Shown here: positions 1 through 6,523 of the stretch, piece after piece
Numbering within the stretch: the first letter of the stretch is position 1
Layout: every line of letters starts with the position of its first letter
DNA from: an uncultured Clostridia bacterium
GTDB taxonomy: Bacteria; Bacillota; Clostridia; Oscillospirales; Oscillospiraceae
DNA: 17,822 nt
NCBI GenBank assembly: GCA_937858235.1
Contig: CALLZZ010000046.1
Coordinates: 1 to 17,822, forward strand
Direction of reading: 5' to 3'
The notes under the pieces: model-generated
The model's database searches: none
The model's input: only the letters and a program-made list of their open reading frames with translations
What the model was told of the DNA's origin: nothing
Program-made: the position numbers and the translations under genes

Positions 1-75
1 TATAGTGTCGTAACATAGGATACCATAAAATGGCTTGAAAGGGTTATCTTTTTTTAAAAACTTTTGACTGTCCAG

Positions 76-126
76 TTACTTATAGATATCCATTATTACT
101 TTATCTCCTTGTAAGTTGTATTGCAT
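76..126 (-). CDS. possible 16-residue leader peptide or gene stump
   Basis: A short reading frame (MQYNLQGDKVIMDIYK, then TAA) follows a strong GGAGG at 136-140, nine bases before its ATG at 124-126. It resembles no family I recognise. The good ribosome site suggests it was translated at some time. It may be a leader peptide, or the 5' stump of a gene cut by a rearrangement, since AT-rich sequence with no further coding frame follows its stop. I cannot tell these apart. Confidence 0.25.
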   Translation of the reverse strand: MQYNLQGDKVIMDIYK

Positions 127-129
127 ATC

Positions 130-154
130 GATTCACCTCCATAAGAAGTGAATC
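130..154 (-). promoter_or_regulatory. hairpin holding the ribosome binding site of the short frame
   Basis: GATTCAC at 130-136 and GTGAATC at 148-154 form a perfect 7-base-pair stem with an 11-base loop. On the minus-strand RNA the GGAGG lies partly in the loop and partly in the stem, directly before the ATG of the 16-residue frame. It could limit ribosome access, but this is inference from one short stem. Confidence 0.3.
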
Positions 155-173
155 AATATATCCATAAATACAA

Positions 174-229
174 AATAAGAATGTAGGTTTTACGACATTT
201 TTATTTCGTAACTTTCCTACATTCTTATT
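174..229. terminator. strong compound hairpin, likely terminator behind the transposase remnant
   Basis: Positions 174-187 and 216-229 are perfect 14-base inverted repeats (arm AATAAGAATGTAGG). Inside them TTACG (190-194) pairs with CGTAA (207-211), giving a long two-part hairpin. It begins about 30 bases beyond the stop codon of the IS4-type transposase fragment, where a transcription terminator or an element-end structure is expected. Only short runs of T flank the arms, so a transcript-end role is likely but not certain. Confidence 0.5.
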
Positions 230-259
230 ATAAACTTTGCACTTATTAACTCAACTTTC

Positions 260-619
260 CTATCTCAAATTATTAAACAAAGCCTGAATAAATGTGGCTT
301 GACTGGCAATCCATTGCTGTAGTTGACATTTTACTTTTTCTGCTACCTCAGTTGCGGCTGTGTTGATTTGTTCTATAAATAAACTCATTAGACTTTGAAG
401 AGCTGTTGTAAAATCCATATCCTGAATGTCATCAGAAAACATAAAGAATAATTCACCAAAGGTTTTTTCATCATTCTTATTACGGCGTAACCATTCTAGG
501 ATGATGTATCTGGCAAAGACAATTGTTGTATGGCTAATCATCATATCATAGCTACGGCCTTGAAATTCAGTTCCAAGTTTCATAAATGATTTGGTGGGCT
601 TAAAGAATACCTCAATGCT
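260..619 (-). pseudogene. IS4-type DDE transposase, C-terminal fragment
   Basis: The frame reads SIEVFFKPTKSF and continues through GRSYDMMISHTTIVFARYI and EWLRRNKNDEKTFGELFF to a TAG at 260. This is the C-terminal end of IS4-family (DDE_Tnp_1) transposases. The glutamate of the IEVFF stretch is the expected third catalytic acidic residue. The first two acidic residues and the whole N-terminal part (about three quarters of a usual transposase) are absent. The frame can be followed upstream of the first ATG (583) to 619, where a TAA (620-622) and a palindrome interrupt it, so the ATG at 583 is not the true start. A nonfunctional remnant. The identification rests on remembered family sequence and is fairly secure at family level only. 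Confidence 0.75.
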
Positions 620-644
620 TTATGCGAATATTCGCATAAAGCAT
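615..644. repeat. 30-base perfect palindrome at the edge of the transposase fragment
   Basis: The half-site ATGCTTTATGCGAAT is followed directly by its exact reverse complement, with no spacer. It overlaps the point where the transposase reading frame breaks. It shares the TTATGCG core with the inverted repeat at 663-737, so it probably belongs to the recombinase-bearing element next door, as a recombinase binding site or element end. Confidence 0.8.
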
Positions 645-662
645 CTTATCCGCATCCTTTTG

Positions 663-737
663 TTATGCGCATCTTTTTTGCGAAACATTGGTCTTACGGT
701 AAATTCCATTAGTTCCGGAATAAAAAGATGCGCATAA
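663..737. repeat. 16-base inverted repeat pair behind the recombinase gene
   Basis: TTATGCGCATCTTTTT at 663-678 and its exact reverse complement at 722-737 flank a 43-base centre. The second copy ends seven bases before the stop codon of the tyrosine recombinase pseudogene. A looser copy (TTATCCGCAT) sits at 646-655. Repeated inverted motifs beside a recombinase gene are the usual form of an attachment or terminal site; no experiment or alignment supports this here. Confidence 0.7.
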
Positions 738-743
738 AAATAT

Positions 744-1660
744 CTATCTTAGCCCAAAAAACTTCGCAAGTTCATCTTCATCATCAGGCCATTCCTGCTC
801 CTCATCAGGTGATGAGAGTGTGCCAACTTTGCCTTTTTCCAAAGCCTCACGCTTCTGTTCCAGCGAAGGGTATGCGTAATGGTCTTTTGTTGTCTGCATG
901 GATGCATGTCCAAGAGTGGATGCAATCAACTCTATGTCCACACCATCGCGATACAGTCCGGTCGCCCGAGTGCGGCGCAGTAAATGTGGGTAGATTTTTT
1001 TCGGAAGGTCAGGAAAGTCCTTCCTTACGATGTCCGCAACTTTTTAATGATCCGCTCCAGATTTCTTTCTGACATCCGGTGGGTTTCCCCATGAATCACA
1101 GTATACACAAAGGGATGGTCGTAGTCCTTCCTTTTACTATGGTATTCCGTGATATAAGCTTCCACAAGTCTTATGGTTTCCTTCGTCATAGGTACGGCTC
1201 TTTCTTTGTTCCCTTTACCATGTATGAATACAAATGGGACTTCTGACTTGACGTTTATGTCCCGAAGATCCAGATGAATTAGCTCATCAGCCCTGATTGC
1301 CGTGCCAAACAGAAGGGAAAGAATCATGGTATCTCTAACCCCGATGTGAGTGTTTGGTGGAGCATCAAGAAACGCTTTCATTGCATCCTTTTCTTCGATA
1401 ATCGGCCGGATTTGCTTCGGCACTTTGAGGAAGGGAACCTCCCCAATGCTCAACTGTACCTGCTAGAGTGATATGTTCCTGGCGGCGGCATAGCCAAGGT
1501 AGGATCTTATTACCGCCAGCCGGTGGTTTACCGTGCTTGGTGCCCTGCGCTGGATTTCAAACAGCCAGTTTCTGTAATCAAGGACAAATTCAAACGTGCA
1601 GTCATCAAACGTAAACTTCCCCACAGAAAGATTCTTCTCATCACACGTACCACAACTTAT
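744..1660 (-). pseudogene. tyrosine recombinase (phage-type integrase), N-terminally truncated and broken
   Basis: Three successive pieces belong to one integrase. 1660-1463 covers the end of the SAM-like DNA-binding domain (FTFDDC...EFVLDYRNW...APSTVNHRLAVIRSYL). 1462-1041 starts the catalytic domain (TAIRADEL with the first Arg, HGKGNKER with Lys). The rest to 744 carries PHLLRR (His-x-x-Arg), LGHAS (His) and DHYAYPS (nucleophilic Tyr). All catalytic residues are therefore present, but the frame is broken twice: an in-frame TAG at 1463-1465, after which the same frame simply continues, and loss of one A in the A-run opposite 1041-1045, where restoring one base joins IIKK to VADIV. The first part of the N-terminal domain is missing; homology starts near 1654, right behind the thsB2 stop codon. 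This resembles the recombinases of clostridial elements that encode several adjacent tyrosine recombinases. It is not expected to make active enzyme. Confidence 0.9.
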
Positions 1661-1667
1661 GGATCGA

Positions 1668-2351
1668 CTACACTTCCTTACAAATGTCATATTCATCAAT
1701 ATGATCTTGGCGATCAACTGCGGAGTCAACATATTTCTGATAATTCTTTATGAAGTTTGACCACTTCACAGCTTCAATATAGCTACACGTTCCAGTCCAA
1801 ATTGTATTATCATTGTCGCAGGTGCGTTTGGAAGCATTCTCTGTTCTATTGAATTTATTTTTTTTGATAATCGTAAACAACCTGTCTGTATGATGTGTAG
1901 TACATCCACCAGAGCAACAGCTTTTTGATTCAAGATAGTAAGTATACGAGTTGTTGTCATCAGGAAGGACGACGGCTAACATTGCATTGCTATGGCTTGT
2001 AACAGATTCTCCATTTTTGTTCTTCCTGGAAGTTTCTTTTAGAGAATATGATACTTCCCACGGAATCCACTGGTCTCTATCTTTCTTTCCAGTTTCTTTC
2101 ATGCCAGGCGATATAAACACAATCGTGACAGAACTGTCATAGATCCTGTCTTTGAGAGTTTCCCAAATTGTATCATCTGAAAGGTCGCTGAGGTCCTCTC
2201 CATCACTTTCACCTTTAAAAATATCATCAGATGAATCTACTATTCTCTCAAACTCATCGACATAATCTCTAACTGTTGAGTTCTCTCCAGATTCCAAGTT
2301 GTTAACCTGATCATCTGCATACTTGTATGAAACAAAAATTTTCTTTCCCAT
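1668..2351 (-). CDS. thsB: TIR-domain protein, second ThsB-like sensor of the Thoeris system
   Basis: A protein of 227 residues opening with MGKKIFVSYKYAD, the first strand of a TIR domain of the DUF1863/ThsB kind. A later segment, VTIVFISPG followed by WIPWEVSYSLKE, is where these proteins carry the conserved Glu expected to be catalytic. In Thoeris, ThsB proteins answer phage infection by making a cyclic ADP-ribose isomer from NAD+, which activates ThsA. I chose ATG 2351 because AAGGTGG lies just before it; the ATG seven codons upstream (2372) lacks a well-placed site. A Cys/His-rich stretch (SCCSGGCTTHHTD) in the C-terminal half might bind metal. It differs strongly from thsB1, so the two are not recent duplicates. 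The stop at 1668 almost touches the truncated integrase, so its last residues (CKEV) may stem from that junction. Role inferred from family and position. Confidence 0.8.
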   Translation of the reverse strand: MGKKIFVSYKYADDQVNNLESGENSTVRDYVDEFERIVDSSDDIFKGESDGEDLSDLSDDTIWETLKDRIYDSSVTIVFISPGMKETGKKDRDQWIPWEVSYSLKETSRKNKNGESVTSHSNAMLAVVLPDDNNSYTYYLESKSCCSGGCTTHHTDRLFTIIKKNKFNRTENASKRTCDNDNTIWTGTCSYIEAVKWSNFIKNYQKYVDSAVDRQDHIDEYDICKEV

Positions 2352-2378
2352 TACATCCACCTTCTCCAACATTTTTTG

Positions 2379-3809
2379 TTATTTTACTTTCCTTTGGGAT
2401 TGTATGATATCCATGACGGCATTTACAATTTTGTCTATATCGGTTTCTGTGCCGAGAATATCGAGATATTTCTCAAGGTAAGGATACTGATCCTTATTAG
2501 TCTTTACATCATCATAAATTGTTGCGGCAGCATCTCCCGTGCTCCCAATTGGAATAATTATGATTTTTCTTTCCTTGGCAATTTGATACTCCTGCAAGCA
2601 ACCGTCTGCGATTGCTTTCTGACCTTCAGCATTTCTCTTATTACCTGCCATAAAGATAGCTACGCCAACCTCATTAAGGATTTCTTCTCTATATTTCTTC
2701 CATTTCAATTTGCGCTCATCTGGGTCTGTTATTCCCTGTGGGAATGGACGAAGGCATAGATGCTCATCCATATGTTTGAATCTGCTACTATAGATTTCGT
2801 CTAAAGCACCATTTATAACTGACGATCCGATTCCAACTCCAAAACCGGATGTTACCCGGAGCTCCTCTTTTACAAGCCGATTTGAAAGTTTATAGGCAAG
2901 TTCATCGATTCTTGTTTTTGTCCAGTCACCCTCAAAGAAATCTGCACTACCTGAAATAAAGACATTATTTACACGAATCGCAATTTCGACTACTCTCAAT
3001 ATCTCTGTAATTTCCGAGTATTCATTAATAAATACCGTTTGAATACCATAGCGTTTCAGGTCTTCTTCTCTCAAATCCTGCCGCGCTTTCTGATATCCAA
3101 AGTCCTCATCACTCATTGTATCTGTACGTACAACTCGTTTCATAAAGCAATAATGATTTCTGATATTCTCATCAAGCAGTAACCTTATCTGTCCAAGGAT
3201 ACTATCAAGATTAGGGTCTTCAAAGCTGAAACCTATAAACAGAAAAGTTTTTGATATCAGATCCCCTTGCAACACATTTCTAAAAAATGGGTGGTTTCTA
3301 TCGTACTGAACATAATCGTCCTTGGTTAATACGGCATCAGCAGCAAAATCTACGTCCCCATGCATCTTGTATACTACTGCATCACGATCTCTTTTTGTAC
3401 TGGAAAGCTGTTTATATTCAATCTTCACATCAGAATTACGATTGGCGTCTCTGAGTCCCTCTTCTATAAGATGATCATAATTTGTGGTCCAGTATGTACA
3501 AATTGGAAGTTGCGTAAGAATAGTAACATTTTCGTTTTGCGTAACATTTTTACTATAAGCTTCAAGGATAGAGGAATTAATCGCCGCTCGATTTCCCGCT
3601 TGGTTTCGTACATACTGAGCAACAGCTGTAAGATCATATTCATCATCAATATTTAAACCGATATCCTTTGCTAAAGGACGAAGGAGGTCTTTCCAAACAA
3701 CAAACCCTGATGGACGAGATAATCCTGCACCAGCAAATACTGCAGCATTTCCATCTCTGATCGCTTTTATGTATTCACGAAGAAATTGTTCCTTTGTAGC
3801 CATGTCCAT
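2379..3809 (-). CDS. thsA: ThsA, SIR2-SLOG NADase effector of Thoeris
   Basis: ThsA destroys cellular NAD+ when its C-terminal domain binds the cyclic ADP-ribose signal made by ThsB, stopping growth of infected cells. Residues 1 to about 280 are a SIR2 domain: AVFAGAGLSRPSG near residue 23 (nucleotide loop), TTNYDH with Asn110, and KMHGD with His150, matching the Asn and His known to be needed in the Bacillus cereus protein. Residues about 283-476 are a SLOG/STALD domain with VFISGSAD (283-290), SGFGVGIGSS (321-330) and FMAGNK (386-391). The length, 476 residues, equals that of the B. cereus enzyme, and no break is visible. ATG 3809 gives the best length match; ATG 3803 has better spacing from AAGGG and is an alternative. 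It starts 12 bases after thsB1 and is followed closely by thsB2, so all three are probably one transcript. Cytoplasmic; no membrane segment seen. Confidence 0.93.
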   Translation of the reverse strand: MDMATKEQFLREYIKAIRDGNAAVFAGAGLSRPSGFVVWKDLLRPLAKDIGLNIDDEYDLTAVAQYVRNQAGNRAAINSSILEAYSKNVTQNENVTILTQLPICTYWTTNYDHLIEEGLRDANRNSDVKIEYKQLSSTKRDRDAVVYKMHGDVDFAADAVLTKDDYVQYDRNHPFFRNVLQGDLISKTFLFIGFSFEDPNLDSILGQIRLLLDENIRNHYCFMKRVVRTDTMSDEDFGYQKARQDLREEDLKRYGIQTVFINEYSEITEILRVVEIAIRVNNVFISGSADFFEGDWTKTRIDELAYKLSNRLVKEELRVTSGFGVGIGSSVINGALDEIYSSRFKHMDEHLCLRPFPQGITDPDERKLKWKKYREEILNEVGVAIFMAGNKRNAEGQKAIADGCLQEYQIAKERKIIIIPIGSTGDAAATIYDDVKTNKDQYPYLEKYLDILGTETDIDKIVNAVMDIIQSQRKVK

Positions 3810-3821
3810 GTTCCCTTCTTA

Positions 3822-4309
3822 TTATTTATTGTGTTTTTTGATAGCAGATTCTATCCATGTTCCCATATTTGCATACCCGTTTTGGGTAATATAATCATAA
3901 ATGCCGTCACAAATAGAATCAAAATATGCCGGGGACTTATCGTCATAATATCCAATAACAGTATGCGTGTTCCCCTTTGGGGCTGTCATTAATGTTCGCA
4001 TATCTTTAATTTCGTTAATATGAACACCAATAACCGCATTGCCTCGTTGGATACTTTTACATATTTCATATTGAACATATGGTCGATTCAGGGTTTCGCT
4101 TCCGATCAGCACAACGGTAACTGATGTACCTTCAAGCTGTTTGTCAATCCAGCGATGTACAGCAGTATCACCTTGTCGCTTGACCTGTTCAAATGCTGCT
4201 TCGTCAATAAATCCGGCAGCTTCTTTTCCTTGAGTTTATTTCGGACTGTCATAGAACGATTGATGTCATTGCTGTAATGAAAGCTAAAAAATACTCTGCG
4301 TGCCATCAT
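3822..4309 (-). pseudogene. thsB: TIR-domain ThsB of Thoeris, broken by a one-base frameshift
   Basis: The N-terminal part reads MMARRVFFSFHYSND...VRNKLKEK, the typical start of a ThsB (DUF1863 TIR) protein. It then leaves frame in the A-run opposite 4224-4227. Adding one A gives KEKEAAGFIDEAAFEQV and an unbroken frame through TSVTVVLIGSETLNRPYV and QYEICKSIQRGN to the stop at 3822, the full TIR fold with the expected catalytic Glu of YEI. Repaired, it would be about 162 residues. GGAGG at 4315-4319 selects ATG 4309 (or 4306). It is the first gene of the Thoeris unit, 12 bases before thsA. As written it yields a peptide of about 70 residues, plus perhaps a C-terminal piece from the GTG at 4112. 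Real mutation, sequencing error in a homopolymer, or ribosomal slippage are all possible; I favour mutation or error because the run does not form a classical slippery heptamer. Confidence 0.85.
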
Positions 4310-4348
4310 TTTTACCTCCAAATCATATTATATATTTCCGATAAATAT

Positions 4349-4376
4349 ATTTTACCATATTTCGTCAGTATAACAA
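4349..4376 (-). promoter_or_regulatory. likely sigma-A promoter of the Thoeris genes
   Basis: On the minus strand TTGTTA (4376-4371) and TAAAAT (4354-4349) are separated by 16 bases, and TGG directly precedes the -10 box as in an extended -10 promoter. It lies 40 bases upstream of the thsB1 start codon. This would let Thoeris be expressed independently of the BREX operon. Assigned by eye only. Confidence 0.5.
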
Positions 4377-4466
4377 GCTATATTTGGAAATAATGCATGT
4401 TACAGGACTTCTCATATCATTACATCACAATAATCTGCTTTAGTGGAACCACCTAATGATAGCCCC

Positions 4467-4499
4467 GTTTTAATACAATAATTTATTGCTTATTAAAAC
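4467..4499. repeat. AT-rich hairpin at the broken edge of the transposon remnant
   Basis: GTTTTAATA (4467-4475) pairs with TATTAAAAC (4491-4499), and CAATA pairs with TATTG inside, leaving a small loop and a two-base bulge. It sits exactly where the recognisable ATPase frame begins, between the Thoeris promoter region and the transposon remnant. It may be a terminator or an element end. The rest of 4377-4496 shows nothing I can identify. Confidence 0.35.
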
Positions 4500-4763
4500 A
4501 AAGATATTATCTTACAACATCAATCCATATACCATACTCATTATGATGGACTGCAATTGCCTGAAGAAGCACTAAAAAGTGCCGGCTGTAACCAACCTGT
4601 TTTCGAGGATAATGCCATCGAAGCTGTCCTCAACGCAGCTGACGGAACACCTCGTATTATAAACAAACTTTGCAATGCCTGTCTTCTCATTGGAGACAGT
4701 ACGAGATCGGATATCATAACCTCTGATATCGTCATGAAAGCTGTCAATGACAGCGAACTTTAA
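4497..4763 (+). pseudogene. ExeA-like AAA+ transposition ATPase, C-terminal end only
   Basis: From a TTG at 4557 the frame encodes PEEALKSAGC, then FEDNAIEAVLNAADGTPRI and INKLCNACLLIGD, the lid region of ExeA/TniB-like AAA+ ATPases that assist DDE transposases. Upstream to 4497 the frame stays open and YHTHYDGL loosely matches the preceding family segment, but residues between it and the KSAGC part seem missing, so this edge is decayed. The Walker A and B parts are gone entirely. It ends with TAA at 4761-4763, followed by the ribosome binding site of the next gene. Nonfunctional. Confidence 0.65.
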
Positions 4764-4777
4764 AGGAGGTATCAATC

Positions 4778-5116
4778 ATGGAACTTGATTATATCTGTAC
4801 CGGGACAGAGGACATGAAACCAATACGTTGGAAAGGACATATCAACCTGTTAAGAAGTACGGGCCCTTATGAACTTGTGGTCACTGCAAGGTATAGCAGC
4901 TTTCATATCCTTTGTGGGAAACATGAGTATGGAAGCTACATCTGCATTCCTAACTGGAACATCGGAACCGAGCTGGCCGGACTATCTGATAGTTTCTGGA
5001 ATTTCGAACGCCTGACAACGTATTTTCCCGAGCTATCCCCAGTCGACGCAATCAGCATTGTCAACGCATTAGTAAAACTCAGTGAATATATATCGCTCCA
5101 AGAAGAAGCAGGGTAA
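4778..5116 (+). CDS. small accessory protein of the transposon (DUF6618-like)
   Basis: A complete 112-residue gene with a near-ideal AAAGGAGG at 4763-4770 before its ATG, 14 bases after the ATPase fragment. Features visible are YICTGTEDMKPIRWKGHINL, a central SSFHILCGKHEYGSYICIP, and NWNIGTELAGLSDSFWNFERL. It has no signal peptide or membrane segment. I recognise it as the kind of short conserved protein often found directly behind ExeA-type ATPases in clostridial transposons; DUF6618 is my best guess from memory. Its function is not known to me. It is the only gene of the remnant that looks whole, but its promoter probably lay upstream in the lost part. Confidence 0.6.
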   Translation: MELDYICTGTEDMKPIRWKGHINLLRSTGPYELVVTARYSSFHILCGKHEYGSYICIPNWNIGTELAGLSDSFWNFERLTTYFPELSPVDAISIVNALVKLSEYISLQEEAG

Positions 5117-5128
5117 CCTGCTTCTTCT
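5101..5128 (+). terminator. hairpin at the end of the transposon gene pair
   Basis: AGAAGAAGCAGG (5101-5112) and CCTGCTTCTTCT (5117-5128) form a perfect 12-base-pair stem around a four-base loop that contains the TAA stop codon of the accessory gene. The position fits a transcription terminator. No T-run follows on the plus strand, so termination could be weak or depend on other factors. Confidence 0.45.
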
Positions 5129-5172
5129 GCCGTTCCAATAATCTGCATCATTTTGAATTGATCCAAACAGTT

Positions 5173-5261
5173 TGCATAAACAGGAGTTACTAAAGTGACT
5201 GAGATAACAATCAGGCAACCGATTTAGGATAAAATAAACTGCATGGAACAGGAGCTTCTAA
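5173..5261 (+). repeat. two imperfect direct repeats near the transposon end
   Basis: The cores AACAGGAGTTACTAA (5179-5193) and AACAGGAGCTTCTAA (5247-5261) differ at two positions, and both are preceded by a GCAT two or three bases upstream. They lie within 180 bases of the terminus at 5350. Transposons that use TnsB/MuA-like transposases carry several such binding sites in their ends, so these are candidate transposase sites. A chance repeat cannot be excluded. Confidence 0.4.
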
Positions 5262-5340
5262 TCTGCGGGACAACACATTATTATGAATGTCATTATATGC
5301 GTTTCATCTTTACTGCAAAGGTATGTAATATTAGTTATCC

Positions 5341-5350
5341 TATTGTCACA
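5341..5350. other. transposon terminus at the brxL junction
   Basis: The plus strand reads TATTGTCACA immediately before the last BrxL-like codons; on the other strand it is TGTGACAATA. The T at 5350 is the first base that no longer fits BrxL. The new frame adds one codon and stops at TGA (5346-5348). The partner end is not in the window. Confidence 0.5.
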
Positions 5351-6503
5351 TATAACCATAGTCATCAGTAAAATGTTCTGGTCTGAATTTCGGGATTTCC
5401 CAACCAGGCACGTAACAGTGCATACGGTCAAGAAACGCTGTATCGGTCCCCATTTCTGGGGGGAATGGATCAAACAGGCTGGAGGTTTTCAAAAGTACGT
5501 CCACACTTTGATTTATGTTGCCTACGAATACCATAGAGGCCGATGCGGCTTTTTCTTCTTTTCCACGGGCAAAGGAACCAGACGCCATATAGTCCTTCAT
5601 AATTTGGATACCATCTTTATCCTTAAAGCTGATACCCGCAACCTCATCAAAAGCAACGCAATCCCACAAGCCAACCAAGCCCACGGTTTTTCTGGCCATA
5701 TTATAGAACAGATTTGCTACCGTTGTTTGCCCACCAGATACAAGAATGCTATTCGGAGATATCTCCTTGTAAAGATGTGACTTTCCTGTACTTCTTGGTC
5801 CAAGTTCACATAAATTGAAGTTGTTTTCTACCAACGGAAGCATACGTGCAAGGAGCAACCACTTTTCACGATTGTTTAGCATATCAGGCTCCATACCTGT
5901 GGATCGTAGCATAACATCCATCCATTCTTCCTTAGTGAATGCTTTTCTCCCTCGCTTTAATTCATCTATATCTACATGAGGCATTTGGATAGGCGTTAGC
6001 TTACGAATTTGAATAGGAATACCATTCTTCTTGTCTTCTTCAATGTACTCATAATCTAACTGAACAATACACCAAATACCACCACAAAGTAAGCGGTCAT
6101 ACTTGGTGGGATATTCTTCACTAATTGGAATAGCCTTAAGGCCGAGATTAGAAAATTCGGCCTCGTAGCTATCCTTTTTAAAGTTTAGATTCACCGTTAT
6201 TTTATCAATGATGGTATAGCTACCTCTCTGACGTAACACGGATAGAATTTTCTGTGCCTCATCCGGTCTTACGAAATTGTCAGCCAGAATCCTTTTTACA
6301 TTCCGAACACCGGCCTCGATAACTTCGTCTTCATCCGAACTGCAATATTGCCCTAAAAGGAACTCAAGAACATAGACTGGCACATTTGCGCCTTCCTTGA
6401 TTTTCTTTGTGAGGTCTTTACGAACAATTCTCCCATCGAAGTATTGACGGAGCTTACTCTTTATTTCTTCTCGAGTGTTTCCACTCTCAGCATATTGCTC
6501 CAT
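5346..6503 (-). CDS. brxL: BrxL, truncated: AAA+ part kept, Lon-like C-terminal half lost
   Basis: BrxL is the Lon-protease-like AAA+ protein of type 1 BREX, a DNA-binding ring-former; in E. coli it is needed for phage restriction but not for BREX methylation. The 385 residues include the N-terminal BrxL region (1 to about 190), Walker A GPRSTGKS (235-242), Walker B VAFDEV (283-288), VFVGNIN (325-331, sensor-like) and FLDRMHCY (357-364, likely arginine-finger region). Family members have roughly 680 residues. Here the protein ends at FTDDYGYM because a transposon terminus begins at 5350, so about 300 residues, including the whole Lon-like domain, are missing; they are nowhere else in the window. 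The start ATG 6503 follows GGAGG (6511-6515), 20 bases after pglZ. A stable AAA+ fragment might still be made, but normal BrxL activity is unlikely. Confidence 0.9.
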   Translation of the reverse strand: MEQYAESGNTREEIKSKLRQYFDGRIVRKDLTKKIKEGANVPVYVLEFLLGQYCSSDEDEVIEAGVRNVKRILADNFVRPDEAQKILSVLRQRGSYTIIDKITVNLNFKKDSYEAEFSNLGLKAIPISEEYPTKYDRLLCGGIWCIVQLDYEYIEEDKKNGIPIQIRKLTPIQMPHVDIDELKRGRKAFTKEEWMDVMLRSTGMEPDMLNNREKWLLLARMLPLVENNFNLCELGPRSTGKSHLYKEISPNSILVSGGQTTVANLFYNMARKTVGLVGLWDCVAFDEVAGISFKDKDGIQIMKDYMASGSFARGKEEKAASASMVFVGNINQSVDVLLKTSSLFDPFPPEMGTDTAFLDRMHCYVPGWEIPKFRPEHFTDDYGYM

Positions 6504-6523
6504 AATAATTCCTCCTACGGCGC

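Larger units (their letters stand above)
4497..5350 (+). mobile_element. right-hand remnant of an ExeA-type transposon inserted in brxL
   Basis: The segment holds the 3' end of an ExeA-like transposition ATPase, a complete accessory gene, a hairpin, a pair of direct repeats and finally TATTGTCACA at 5341-5350. Read from outside, the end is TGTGACAATA; a TGT...ACA terminus is typical of transposons with Mu/Tn552/Tn7-type transposases, which work with AAA+ partners. The BrxL reading frame matches its family up to this end and loses it exactly there. The transposase gene and the opposite end are absent, so neither a target duplication nor the original size can be given. Its genes point plus-ward, against the surrounding defence genes. 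Confidence 0.6.

Noticed and set aside
728..1072. Open frame on the plus strand of 114 codons
   Set aside because: It lies opposite the integrase remnant, whose minus-strand frame contains all catalytic motifs; the plus-strand product has no recognisable pattern.
1463..1465. Read-through or recoding of the amber codon in the integrase
   Set aside because: The gene also has a frameshift and a lost N-terminus, so ordinary decay is the simpler explanation.
4218..4235. Programmed ribosomal frameshifting site in thsB1
   Set aside because: The run read in the zero frame is GAA AAG, which does not form the X XXY YYZ slippery pattern, and I see no clear downstream stimulator; kept only as a minor alternative.
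5283..5780. Open frame on the plus strand running from the transposon end into brxL
   Set aside because: It is antisense to the AAA+ part of brxL and has no family resemblance; it is a chance frame spanning the junction.
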